This document shows, one piece after another, positions 16,979 to 24,485 of a stretch of 64,000 bases of DNA (positions are counted from its first letter, which is position 1; every line of letters begins with the position of its first letter). Made by a program: the position numbers and the translations under genes. The notes under the pieces were generated by a model, which saw nothing but the letters and a program-made list of their open reading frames with translations, was not told where the DNA came from and searched no databases. The stretch comes from Streptomyces sp. NBC_00249 (GTDB lineage Bacteria; Actinomycetota; Actinomycetes; Streptomycetales; Streptomycetaceae). The stretch spans positions 434,001-498,000 of the forward strand of contig NZ_JAPEMV010000003.1 of assembly GCF_026342355.1 (NCBI RefSeq). Direction: 5' to 3'.

Positions 16979-18877
16979 TCAGGTGCCCGTCCGGATGTTC
17001 AGCGACCACCTGACCAGCACCCCGGCGGCCGGGCCCACCGCATCGGTGATCTTGAGCTTCCAGCTGCCCGGCACGGCGTCGCCGATCAGCGGCGCGAGCA
17101 GGGAGGGCGGCTGCGAGTCCAGCCTCACCCGCAGGTTCTTGGTGTCGCCGCCCGTGCGGTTGTGGATCACGGCCCGGCGGCCGCTCGGCGCCATCAGGAC
17201 CACGCGCAGGTCGCCGATCCTGGGGTGCTCGATGTCGATCTTCACCTTGAGGTCCCGGACCGTGCCCTCGCCCTCCAGGGCGATCACGTCGGTCAGACCG
17301 CCGGCGTCCTCCTCGGGGATCACCGCGCCCGGCGCCGACTCGCCGGTGACCAGCGTGCCCGCGACGCCCTGCGCGCCCGTGCGGAAGGTGAGGACCTCGC
17401 CCGGGGCGGAGATGTCGGAGATGGTCAGCCCGGACTCCGAGCCGTCCCACCACAGGGACGCGGGACGGCTGCTGTGCGAGACGGCCGTGCCCAGCGTGGG
17501 GCCGTACAGGTCCGCGCCGTCGCCCTGGTTCTGGAAGGTCTCCAGGTCCCGGTGGCCGTCCGCCTGGAGGAGCGCGCACTGGTAGTGGTTCGTCGGCGTG
17601 CCGTTCTGGAACTCGTTCGACCCCTTGATGTCGCAGTGGTAGACGGCGAGTCCGCTGGAGGTCAGCTCGGAGTCGAAGCCCATGCGGCTGCGGTTCTCGA
17701 CGAGGTAGTACTCGATGTTCTTGCGCTGCGGGTGCTGGTAGATCAGCGAGGTGTCGTACGCGCCCTGCCGGGCCTCGTGGACGCCGGGCGCGGAGATGTC
17801 GACGTCGTGGGTCCAGCCCACCAGGCGGCGCAGGTAGACGCAGACCGCGGACGGGAGGAACCCGTCACCCAGGTTGTTGCCGGCGGCCATCGCGCAGTAC
17901 GTGCCCAGGCCGGCGCTGGTGAAGTCGTCGCCCTCGCGCTCGATCTTTCCGTAGTCGTACAGGTCCGGCCACCGGCACAGCAGGTGCCCGCTCTCGTGGC
18001 AGAAGGTGCCGATGCTCAGGTCGGCCGCGGTCTCCCCGATGCTCGTGACGGTGTACAGGTCCGTCCGCACGCTGCCGATCTGCGCGGGGAAGCGGAAGTT
18101 GTGCGGCCAGAGGTCGCCCCTGAACTCCGTCCGGCCCGCGTACATGATGCAGACGGAGTCGACGACGCCGCGCCCGAGCGAGTCGAACCGGCTGAAGTCG
18201 ACGCCGGCGTCGGCGGCCGCCTGCAGCGCTTCCGGTACGAGCTTCCCCTCGTTCACGGGGAGGCTGTACGACAGCCGGGGACGGCTCAGGCGCAGCGGGC
18301 CGACCACGGTGTTGGAGAACCGGAGCTTGCCCGTCGACATCGTGCGGAAGAACTCCTTGACGGAGCACCTGTTGCCGTTCGCCGTGAAGCCGGGGCTGTT
18401 CAGCAGGGCGGAGACCTCGTCGACGGTCACGTCCGTGGGAGTGCCCGGGAAGTCGACGAGGATCGTGAGGCCCTGGACGTCGCCCTCGTTGAGGACGAAG
18501 CCGGGCAGGAGGCCCTTCTCGGGGCCGAAGGTCAGCAGGGTGTCCGGGTCGGTGGTGGCCCGATCCTCCTCCGGGAGCATCTGGATCAGCCGGTCCTTCA
18601 CCACGTCCCGCCGGTAGGTCTGTCCCTCCCGCAGGTGACGTGGCAGCCCCTCGGGCGCGGGCTGGGTGATGGGCGTACTGCTGGAGACGAACCGGCGCTC
18701 GGCTCCGCGGCTGTCCGTCTCGGCGTAGCAGTAGCAGCCGCGGGTCTCGTCGTAGACGACCGAGTAGCCGTCGAGCGTCTCGTACCGGGCGTACTTGTCG
18801 TCGCCGAAGGCGACGAGTCTGACGTCAGCGCCTTCTTCCTGGGTGAAGGTGAGGGTGTCGCCGAAGATGCCACTCAT
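16979..18877 (-). CDS. M6 family metalloprotease (immune-inhibitor-A-like) with P-domain
   Basis: The 632-residue zinc protease of the M6 family has a propeptide-like N-terminal region (1-125) containing DGYSVVYDETRGCYCYA. The catalytic domain (about 130-430) has the zinc motif H294-E-S-G-H298 followed by the downstream PDLYDYG and a Met-turn-like CAMAAG. A beta-rich region follows, and a proprotein-convertase P-type domain closes the chain (about 520-632, with DLKVKIDIEHPRIGDLRVVL). The start was set at ATG 18877, with a GGGAGG Shine-Dalgarno 9 bases upstream. No Sec or Tat signal peptide is visible at this start or just upstream, which is unusual since M6 enzymes are normally exported. The enzyme class is firm; its location is not. 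Confidence 0.88.
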   Translation of the reverse strand: MSGIFGDTLTFTQEEGADVRLVAFGDDKYARYETLDGYSVVYDETRGCYCYAETDSRGAERRFVSSSTPITQPAPEGLPRHLREGQTYRRDVVKDRLIQMLPEEDRATTDPDTLLTFGPEKGLLPGFVLNEGDVQGLTILVDFPGTPTDVTVDEVSALLNSPGFTANGNRCSVKEFFRTMSTGKLRFSNTVVGPLRLSRPRLSYSLPVNEGKLVPEALQAAADAGVDFSRFDSLGRGVVDSVCIMYAGRTEFRGDLWPHNFRFPAQIGSVRTDLYTVTSIGETAADLSIGTFCHESGHLLCRWPDLYDYGKIEREGDDFTSAGLGTYCAMAAGNNLGDGFLPSAVCVYLRRLVGWTHDVDISAPGVHEARQGAYDTSLIYQHPQRKNIEYYLVENRSRMGFDSELTSSGLAVYHCDIKGSNEFQNGTPTNHYQCALLQADGHRDLETFQNQGDGADLYGPTLGTAVSHSSRPASLWWDGSESGLTISDISAPGEVLTFRTGAQGVAGTLVTGESAPGAVIPEEDAGGLTDVIALEGEGTVRDLKVKIDIEHPRIGDLRVVLMAPSGRRAVIHNRTGGDTKNLRVRLDSQPPSLLAPLIGDAVPGSWKLKITDAVGPAAGVLVRWSLNIRTGT

Positions 18878-18997
18878 CGCAAAGCGCCTCCCGGAACGCA
18901 GTCGGGCACACGAGGGCTGTCCCTCCCAGCGTCGCGGCGATCCCGCGATCCGCACAGGGCAGAAGGGCCCACGCCGGACGGGGCAGTTCCGCCCCGG

Positions 18998-19672
18998 TCA
19001 GGACGCCGTGGTGATCAGGTCGTGGGTGATGGCGAAGCGCGTCAGGTCGGCCCGCCGCCGGGAGCCGATCTTGTCGCGGAGCCGGTCCAGGTGGGAGTGC
19101 ACGGTGTGTTCGCTGATGCCCAGCCGGACGGCGATGGCGTGGTCGGTCTCCCCGTGGGCGATCAGCTCCAGGATCTGCCGCTCGCGGTCGGTGACGCGGC
19201 AGGCGGGCGCCGCGTCCGGGCCGGGGCCCACGGCGAGATCGGCGGAGACGTACGAACAGCCCCCCGCGACGAGCCGGATCGCGGCCAGCAGCTCCCGTTC
19301 GTCGGCCCGGCGGCTCAGGCAGCCGCGCGCTCCGGCGTGCAGGGCGGTCAGGTCGGCCCTGAGGGCCGGACCGTCGGGGGAGGCGCCGGAGGAGGGGGAG
19401 GCCGGGGCGGGCTTGCGGGCGGCGGAGGAGACCACGAGGACGCCGAGCCCGTGGGCGACCAGCCGTGCCACGACCTCCGCCAGGCAGGCGGGCGACAGCT
19501 GGAGGTCGACGAGCACGACGTCACCGGGCCCCAGGACGGCCAGCGCCTCGTCCACCGAACCGGTGCCGAGGACGAACGTCAGGCCGTCGGCCGCCTCCAC
19601 CACCTTCGCGACGCCGTGGCGCAGCAGCGGGCAGTCACCGAGGACGGCGACCCGTCTCGCGTCCGCACTCAT
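18998..19672 (-). CDS. LuxR/NarL-type response regulator
   Basis: The 224-residue protein has an N-terminal receiver-like domain (about 6-140) with the presumed phospho-acceptor Asp56 in VVLVDLQL. Its acidic pocket is thin (one Asp at position 13). A low-complexity Pro/Ala insert lies in the middle, and a C-terminal NarL/LuxR helix-turn-helix (about 158-215) reads LTDRERQILELI-like and SEHTVHSHLDRLRDKIG. No sensor kinase gene is adjacent, so this may be an orphan or atypical regulator. ATG 19672 is used; the open frame extends far upstream but would cross a 42-bp palindrome. Its target genes cannot be deduced; the divergent subtilisin-inhibitor gene is a candidate. Confidence 0.88.
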   Translation of the reverse strand: MSADARRVAVLGDCPLLRHGVAKVVEAADGLTFVLGTGSVDEALAVLGPGDVVLVDLQLSPACLAEVVARLVAHGLGVLVVSSAARKPAPASPSSGASPDGPALRADLTALHAGARGCLSRRADERELLAAIRLVAGGCSYVSADLAVGPGPDAAPACRVTDRERQILELIAHGETDHAIAVRLGISEHTVHSHLDRLRDKIGSRRRADLTRFAITHDLITTAS

Positions 19673-20078
19673 GCGCGCCTCGCTCCCGCGTGGCCCTGCG
19701 CCCGGCTGGGAGCGCGGCCCCACCCCTCCAGTCTTGGCCCTGCGTGCCCGTCCGGCATGCCGGACGGGCACGCAGGGCGCGGGAGAGGGCCCCGGACCGC
19801 TCCGATCCGGTCGAGCTGAGTGGCGGTCCGGTGAACCGCGTACGGCGGGCGGCGGGTCCGGGCGCAGGTCGCGGGCTCCGGTCCCCGCGGGCCGGAGGCC
19901 GCTCGCGGGCCCCGTACACCCCGTGCGAGCTGCCCGAACGACCATTCGGTCTCCCGTATGCGAACGGTGTGTCCGTAAAGCGACCATCGATATGCATCTC
20001 CCCTTCACATCGGACAGGCTTGGCCATGTCAACCAGCGATATCGCAAGCAGTTGTCGCAATCAATCATGGAATCGAAA
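19673..20078. other. 406-bp divergent intergenic region
   Basis: This stretch separates the LuxR-type regulator from the subtilisin-inhibitor gene. It holds a large perfect palindrome near its left end, then GC-rich sequence, and a less GC-rich part (about 19930-20078) with several short A/T tracts that probably carries the inhibitor promoter. A tiny ORF (20026-20082, 18 codons) ends in a GTGA overlap with the chosen inhibitor start and might be a leader. No other gene is evident. Confidence 0.5.
19737..19778. repeat. 42-bp perfect palindrome
   Basis: The two 21-base arms meet without a loop at GCATGC; each arm contains TGCGTGCCCGTCCGGCA or its complement. It lies 65 bp upstream of the regulator start, in a divergent gap. 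A hairpin this strong suggests a terminator of a short transcript, an attenuator, or a cruciform/operator site. Confidence 0.8.
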
Positions 20079-20513
20079 GTGAGTCTCGTCGTGCGTCGCT
20101 TCACCGCAGTCTCCGCGTCCGCCGTCCTCCTCTGCCTGGCCGGGGCTTCCGGCGTGGCCCAGGCCCAGCCCACGAGCCTGTACGCCCCGTCCGCCATGGT
20201 CTTCACCGTCACCCAGGGCGACGCTGCCACGGACACCGTCCTGCGGGCCTCCGTCCTCAGCTGTACGCCGACCGCCAAGGGCACCCACCCCGACCCCACC
20301 GCCGCCTGCGGGGCCCTCAAGGCCACAGGCGGCGCCTTCGAACGCCTGCTGGCCGCCCCGGACGTGGACAGGGCCTGCCCGATGCACTACGACCCCGTCA
20401 CCGTCACCGCGGACGGCGTGTGGCAGGGTGGCCGCGTCGCCTGGAAGCACACCTTCTCCAACGCCTGCGCCATGTCCGCGACCCTGAACGGCAACGCCGT
20501 CTTCGCCTTCTGA
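20079..20513 (+). CDS. Streptomyces subtilisin inhibitor (SSI)-family secreted protease inhibitor
   Basis: The 144-residue precursor has a Sec signal (basic VVRRF, hydrophobic core, cleavage after AQA near residue 32). The mature SSI-type inhibitor domain is about 112 residues with four cysteines. The reactive-site loop reads A-C-P-M-H-Y-D-P-V-T-V. P1 is Met as in classical SSI, implying inhibition of subtilisin-like enzymes, but P1' is His where SSI has Val. The C-terminal SNACAMSATLNGNAVFAF is typical of the family. GTG 20079 is used, with GGA 7 bases before it; ATG 20067 is an in-frame alternative without a Shine-Dalgarno. The inhibitor may protect the cell's own secreted proteins; an M6 protease gene lies nearby but is not an SSI-type target. 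Confidence 0.93.
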   Translation: MSLVVRRFTAVSASAVLLCLAGASGVAQAQPTSLYAPSAMVFTVTQGDAATDTVLRASVLSCTPTAKGTHPDPTAACGALKATGGAFERLLAAPDVDRACPMHYDPVTVTADGVWQGGRVAWKHTFSNACAMSATLNGNAVFAF

Positions 20514-20629
20514 CGCGGAGCCGTCCCGTATGGCAACAGCCGCCCCCGCTCCGTAGGCTCGGGTCCCGGAGCACTCGACGCGCCCGGGACGCACGGTCGC
20601 GTCGCGTACGGACTGGACGGGGAGCCTTC

Positions 20630-21241
20630 ATGACCACACCGCGGGACCTGCTGATCGTCGCCGTCGACAGGGGGTCCGGCCGCCCCGTCGAGGAGGGCGA
20701 CCTGTCGCTCGCGCTCGCGGGCGCCGAGGTGATCGACCTCCTCGCCGCCGATGCCGTGCGGCTGGCCGGGGAGCACATCGTGCCCGGCTACCAGCAGGAC
20801 CTGGCCGACCGGATGCTGGACGAGGCGGCCGCCTCCCTCGTCCGGGAGGCGCCCTACGAGTCGGTCACCGACTGGCTGTGGCGCAGGGGCCGCGACCTGT
20901 CCGCCGCCTACCGGGCCGCCCTGGAGGCGGACGGGCAGCTCACCCGGCAACGCCGCCGCGGGCTCTCCCCCAAGGCCGGCGAGCTGATGCCGGCCGACTC
21001 GCCCGCCCGCCGCCGGGCCGCCGACCGCTGGACGTCCGACGAACCCGTCCTCGCCGCGCTCGCGGAGGCCGTCGGGCTCCGCGGCGAGCGCGCCGGGGAC
21101 TCCCCGGACGTCACCGACGAAGCCGTGGCGACCGTACTCGCGGCCGTCAGCGACGCCGTGGTGGAGCTGGGGAGCGTACGGCAGCGCCGTGCCGTCGAGC
21201 AGGCGGCCTTCGACAACATCTGGCGGGGCGGCGGGCAGTGA
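20630..21241 (+). CDS. GPP34 (GOLPH3-like) family phosphoprotein
   Basis: The 203-residue protein has the bacterial GPP34 pattern. It begins TPRDLLIVAVD and contains LSLALAGAEVIDLL, the SVTDWLWRRGRDL helix, R-x-R-R-R-G basic turns and a C-terminal AAVSDAVVEL helix. In eukaryotes GOLPH3 binds phosphatidylinositol 4-phosphate; bacterial members have no assigned function, and several occur in natural-product regions. The protein is soluble with no signal. ATG 20630 lies 7 bases after a GGGGAG Shine-Dalgarno and the frame upstream of it is low quality. It is flanked by the inhibitor gene (116 bp before) and a DUF3592 gene (78 bp after). Confidence 0.85.
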   Translation: MTTPRDLLIVAVDRGSGRPVEEGDLSLALAGAEVIDLLAADAVRLAGEHIVPGYQQDLADRMLDEAAASLVREAPYESVTDWLWRRGRDLSAAYRAALEADGQLTRQRRRGLSPKAGELMPADSPARRRAADRWTSDEPVLAALAEAVGLRGERAGDSPDVTDEAVATVLAAVSDAVVELGSVRQRRAVEQAAFDNIWRGGGQ

Positions 21242-21319
21242 CGGGCGGGCACTCCCGCGGCCGGTGAACAGTCCGATAATCGATCTTCCCCGCACGGTAA
21301 CTGAACTATCGTCAGGAAG

Positions 21320-21994
21320 GTGATCCACCTCCCTCTCGTCGTGCCCGCCCTCATCCTCCTCTTCAGCGCCGTGGCGTCGGTGTGGGCCGTGGTCCGCACC
21401 CGCCGGCTGCGGGCCGCGTGGCACAGCGGGGTGCAGGTCGGCGGGCGGTGCGTGAGCGGATACGTCGTCACGCGCCGCCGCAGCGGCGCGGCCCCGACCC
21501 GTACGCACCGTCACGTGTACGAGTTCGCCACCGCCGACGGCCGCGTCCACCGGTTCGAGGAGGCGGGCGGCCCGGCCACGACGGTGCCCGGCGACACGGT
21601 CCTCATCCGCTACCCGGCGGACCGGCCCGACCGCGCCACCGCCCTCGCCCCGAGCCCGGGCAAGGCCACGGCCGCCCTCGTCGTGGTCCTCACCTTCAGC
21701 GGACTCCTGGCCGCGGGGGCGCTCGCGTTCGCCGTCTTCTACGAGACGCAGGTCGCCGACCGGATCGACCGGCTGCCCGGCCTCCCCTCGCTGCCGCCCC
21801 CCGGGCCGGCCACGCCCTCCGCGGAACTCCCCCCGGGCTTCCCGACGGACCTCCCCACCGGCCCGCCCCCGGGCTTCCCCACGGGCCCGCCGCCCGGCTT
21901 TCCCACGGACTTTCCGACCGGCCCGCCGCCGGGCTTCCCCACGGACCTTCCCGCCGGCCCGCCCCCGGGCTTCCCCGCACCCCGCGTGCCGTAG
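21320..21994 (+). CDS. DUF3592 family membrane protein with Pro-Gly-Phe repeat tail
   Basis: The 224-residue protein has two membrane helices (about 1-22 and 115-136) bracketing an extracytoplasmic beta-rich DUF3592 domain (about 38-105, with HVYEFATADGRVHRF and GDTVLIRYPADRPDRA). The C-terminal 60 residues are a repetitive tail built from P-P-G-F-P-T units. GTG 21320 follows AGGAAGG immediately upstream. The tail is probably disordered and exposed, and could bind Pro-recognising partners or the cell wall. The function of DUF3592 is unknown. A hairpin overlaps the stop codon. Confidence 0.75.
   Translation: MIHLPLVVPALILLFSAVASVWAVVRTRRLRAAWHSGVQVGGRCVSGYVVTRRRSGAAPTRTHRHVYEFATADGRVHRFEEAGGPATTVPGDTVLIRYPADRPDRATALAPSPGKATAALVVVLTFSGLLAAGALAFAVFYETQVADRIDRLPGLPSLPPPGPATPSAELPPGFPTDLPTGPPPGFPTGPPPGFPTDFPTGPPPGFPTDLPAGPPPGFPAPRVP
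21832..21985 (+). repeat. In-frame tandem repeats encoding PPGFPT units
   Basis: Five degenerate copies of 24-36 bp encode PPGFP followed by TDLPTGP, TGP, TDFPTGP, TDLPAGP and AP. Lengths differ by multiples of three, as expected for slippage under coding constraint. Confidence 0.8.
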
Positions 21995-22016
21995 GCCGTC
22001 CCCGAAAGGGACGGCC
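21994..22016 (+). terminator. Hairpin terminator after the DUF3592 gene
   Basis: A 9-bp stem (GGCCGTCCC / GGGACGGCC) with a CGAAA loop starts on the last base of the stop codon. Confidence 0.7.
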
Positions 22017-22350
22017 CGGGGTCACGGCCGCGTCGGACGAGCGGTCCACTTCGGCGCCCATTGGCCCGTGCGGTGCGCCCCAGCCTCGGATTGGCTGGTT
22101 CCGGACCTACCAGTTGATCTTGTCCGACCCGAGGAGTCCCCCGATGCCAGTACACGGACTTCCGCCCGGCACGCCGAGAGCACGCACCAGACGCCGCGGG
22201 GCCGCCCTCCGGGCGACGACGGGAGTTTGACGACAGGCCCTGGCGGGCCCGCGGCCGGATACCCTCGCCCTGGCTCGCGTACGACCGACTCGCCTGGGGG
22301 GCAGGGCACATGGACGTGGTGGTGGCGGCGGCCGACGCGCCGGGGACACG
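22017..22350. other. 334-bp gap before the kinase genes
   Basis: Nothing convincing is coded here. A 28-codon ORF (22144-22230) has a GAGGAG Shine-Dalgarno but an Arg-rich, low-complexity product. The moderate-GC stretch at 22070-22140 is the most likely promoter region for the first kinase. Confidence 0.4.
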
Positions 22351-24360
22351 TTGATCACGACCGGGCCGGTGGCGGGCCTGCGCCCCGGCGATCCCGCCGT
22401 GCTGGGCGCCTGGCGGCTGGCGGGCGTACTCGGAGAAGGCGGCATGGGGACCGTCTACCTCGGCCGGGACGGACGGCGGGTCGGCGCCGTCAAGACCCTG
22501 AAGGCCGGCCTGACGGCGGATCCGCACCTCCTGGCGCGGTTCCGGCGGGAGCTGGAGGCCACGGGGGCCGCGCGCAGCCCCTACCTCCCCCGCCTCCTGG
22601 GGGCCGACCTGAGCGGGGCCGTGCCCTGGATGGCCACCGAGTTCGTGGCGGGGCCGACCCTGGAGCAATGCGTCGAAGGGCGCGGCCCGCTGCCGGCGGA
22701 CACCGTACGGCAGCTCGGCGCCATGCTCGCCTCGGCGCTCGACGCGCTCCACCGGGCCGGCGCCGTGCACCGGGACCTCAAACCGTCGAACGTCCTGCTC
22801 GCCGTGGACGGGCCGCGCCTGGTCGACCTCGGGATCGCCCGGATGCCCGGCAGGACCACGCTCACCCTGACCGGACAGCGGCCCGGGTCCGCCGGGTACA
22901 TGTCGCCCGAGCAGGTCATGGGGCGCGAACCGGGGCCGCCCGGCGACGTGTTCACACTGGGAGCGCTCCTGGTGTACGCGAGCACCGGGCACCACGCCTT
23001 CGAGGGCGGGCCCGCGCTCGCCGACTACCGGATCGTGCACGAGGAACCCGACCTGTCGCGCGTACCGGACCCGCCGGCCGCCCTCGTACGCCGCTGCCTG
23101 GACAAGGACCCCGGCCGCCGTCCCGCCCCCGCCGAACTGGCCGCACGGTGGCAGGCGCCCGCCCGGCGGGGCCCGGCGGGGTGGCTGCCCGAGGACGTCG
23201 CGCGGGACATCGAGACCATTCGCCGCCGTACGGCCCGGGCGGCCGGGCAACGGCCCGCACGGATGGGCCGGCGCCGGATCCTGGGCCTGACGGGAGCCGC
23301 CGCCGTGCTCGCCACGGGCGGCGGCGCGGCCTGGCGGTGGTACGGCGCCACCACGGCACGGGAAACCGGCACGGTGCCGCTGTGGGACGGGGCGCCCGGC
23401 GAACGCCCCGAGCCGCTGTGGAGCGTGACGGGCCTCGACCCGGAAGTCCCCTTCGGCCCCGCCCGGGCGGGCGGCGTGCTGCTCGTCGCGCACACCGGCC
23501 GGGTGAGCGCGCTCGACCCCCGCACCGGGAACCGCCTCTGGTCCTACGCCGGGGGCCGTGCGCCCGCCCCCTCCGCGCCCTGGCCGGTGCTGATCGGACC
23601 GGACGGGGTGCTGCGCGCGTTCGAACCCCGCACGGGCGAGGTGAACGGGCAGGGCCCCGACGGGCTCGCGCGGATCCTCGCCGCCGACGCCGACACCGTG
23701 TACGCGGCGGACACCGCCGGGCACCTGGTCGCCGTACGGCATGGCACGCGAGCGCCGCTGTGGCGCTCGCGTGACCCCCTCGCCCCGGCCGGCGCGGTGG
23801 CCGCGGCGGGCGCAGGACAGGTCCTGGTCACCCTCGCCGACGGCGCCACCCACGCGCTCGACCCGGCCACGGGGGAGCGGCGGTGGGCCGCCCCGGGCGG
23901 GAAGGGCGGCCTGCCCGCCGCGCCCGACACCGCCCTCACGGTCCTCGGCGGCCCGACCCTGCGCGGCCTCCTCCCCGCCGACGGGACCCGCCGCTGGGAG
24001 GTCCGGCCGATCGGGGTCACGGGAGGGTTCGGGGCGCCACGGATCCACGACGGGCACGTCTACGTCGCCGACGACGACGTGGTCCGCTGCCTGCGCCTCG
24101 CGGACGGCGCCGACGTACGCCAGCTCACCGGGGCGGGCGGCGGCTACGCACCCGCGCAGCCGGTGGCCGCCGCGCACGGCCTCTACGTCCCGCTGGCCGT
24201 CGCCGCGGCCGGCATCGCGGCGTTCCCCCTGACCGGGGACGCGGAACGCTACCGGTTCGCGCCCGCCGCCGAGCGGGACCGGATCTGTGAAGTGGCCGCG
24301 GTGGAACCGGTGATGGCGGTGCAGAGCGGCGACCGTCTGTACGGGCTGCCGCAGTTCTGA
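22351..24360 (+). CDS. Membrane Ser/Thr protein kinase with PQQ-repeat sensor domain
   Basis: The 669-residue receptor-like kinase has a kinase domain (about 20-270) with Gly loop GEGGMG (29-34), Lys48 in GAVKTLK, HRDLKPSN (140-147, catalytic Asp142) and a DLG metal motif (159-161) instead of DFG. Then come YMSPEQV and GDVFTLGALL. A membrane helix (about 308-328) leads to an extracytoplasmic PQQ-like beta-propeller (about 345-669) with repeats ending LWSVTG, LDPRTGNRLWSY, LDPATGERRWAA and LLPADGTRRWEV. Such kinases are thought to sense envelope ligands. The start is TTG 22351, with no strong Shine-Dalgarno, so it may be off by a few codons. Two similar genes follow downstream. Confidence 0.88.
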   Translation: MITTGPVAGLRPGDPAVLGAWRLAGVLGEGGMGTVYLGRDGRRVGAVKTLKAGLTADPHLLARFRRELEATGAARSPYLPRLLGADLSGAVPWMATEFVAGPTLEQCVEGRGPLPADTVRQLGAMLASALDALHRAGAVHRDLKPSNVLLAVDGPRLVDLGIARMPGRTTLTLTGQRPGSAGYMSPEQVMGREPGPPGDVFTLGALLVYASTGHHAFEGGPALADYRIVHEEPDLSRVPDPPAALVRRCLDKDPGRRPAPAELAARWQAPARRGPAGWLPEDVARDIETIRRRTARAAGQRPARMGRRRILGLTGAAAVLATGGGAAWRWYGATTARETGTVPLWDGAPGERPEPLWSVTGLDPEVPFGPARAGGVLLVAHTGRVSALDPRTGNRLWSYAGGRAPAPSAPWPVLIGPDGVLRAFEPRTGEVNGQGPDGLARILAADADTVYAADTAGHLVAVRHGTRAPLWRSRDPLAPAGAVAAAGAGQVLVTLADGATHALDPATGERRWAAPGGKGGLPAAPDTALTVLGGPTLRGLLPADGTRRWEVRPIGVTGGFGAPRIHDGHVYVADDDVVRCLRLADGADVRQLTGAGGGYAPAQPVAAAHGLYVPLAVAAAGIAAFPLTGDAERYRFAPAAERDRICEVAAVEPVMAVQSGDRLYGLPQF

Positions 24361-24485
24361 CCCCCGGATTCCCTGCGGGACCGGAACCGATCACTTCCCG
24401 TCCTCGTCCTGCCCTCTCGGGATAACGTGTCGCGCAGGCCGCTGCGGACACAAGTGCCCAGCGGAGAAGGGGGTTTGAGGACGCG

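Noticed and set aside
22144-22230. 28-codon ORF before the first kinase
   Set aside because: It has a Shine-Dalgarno, but the product is Arg/Gly-rich with no further support.
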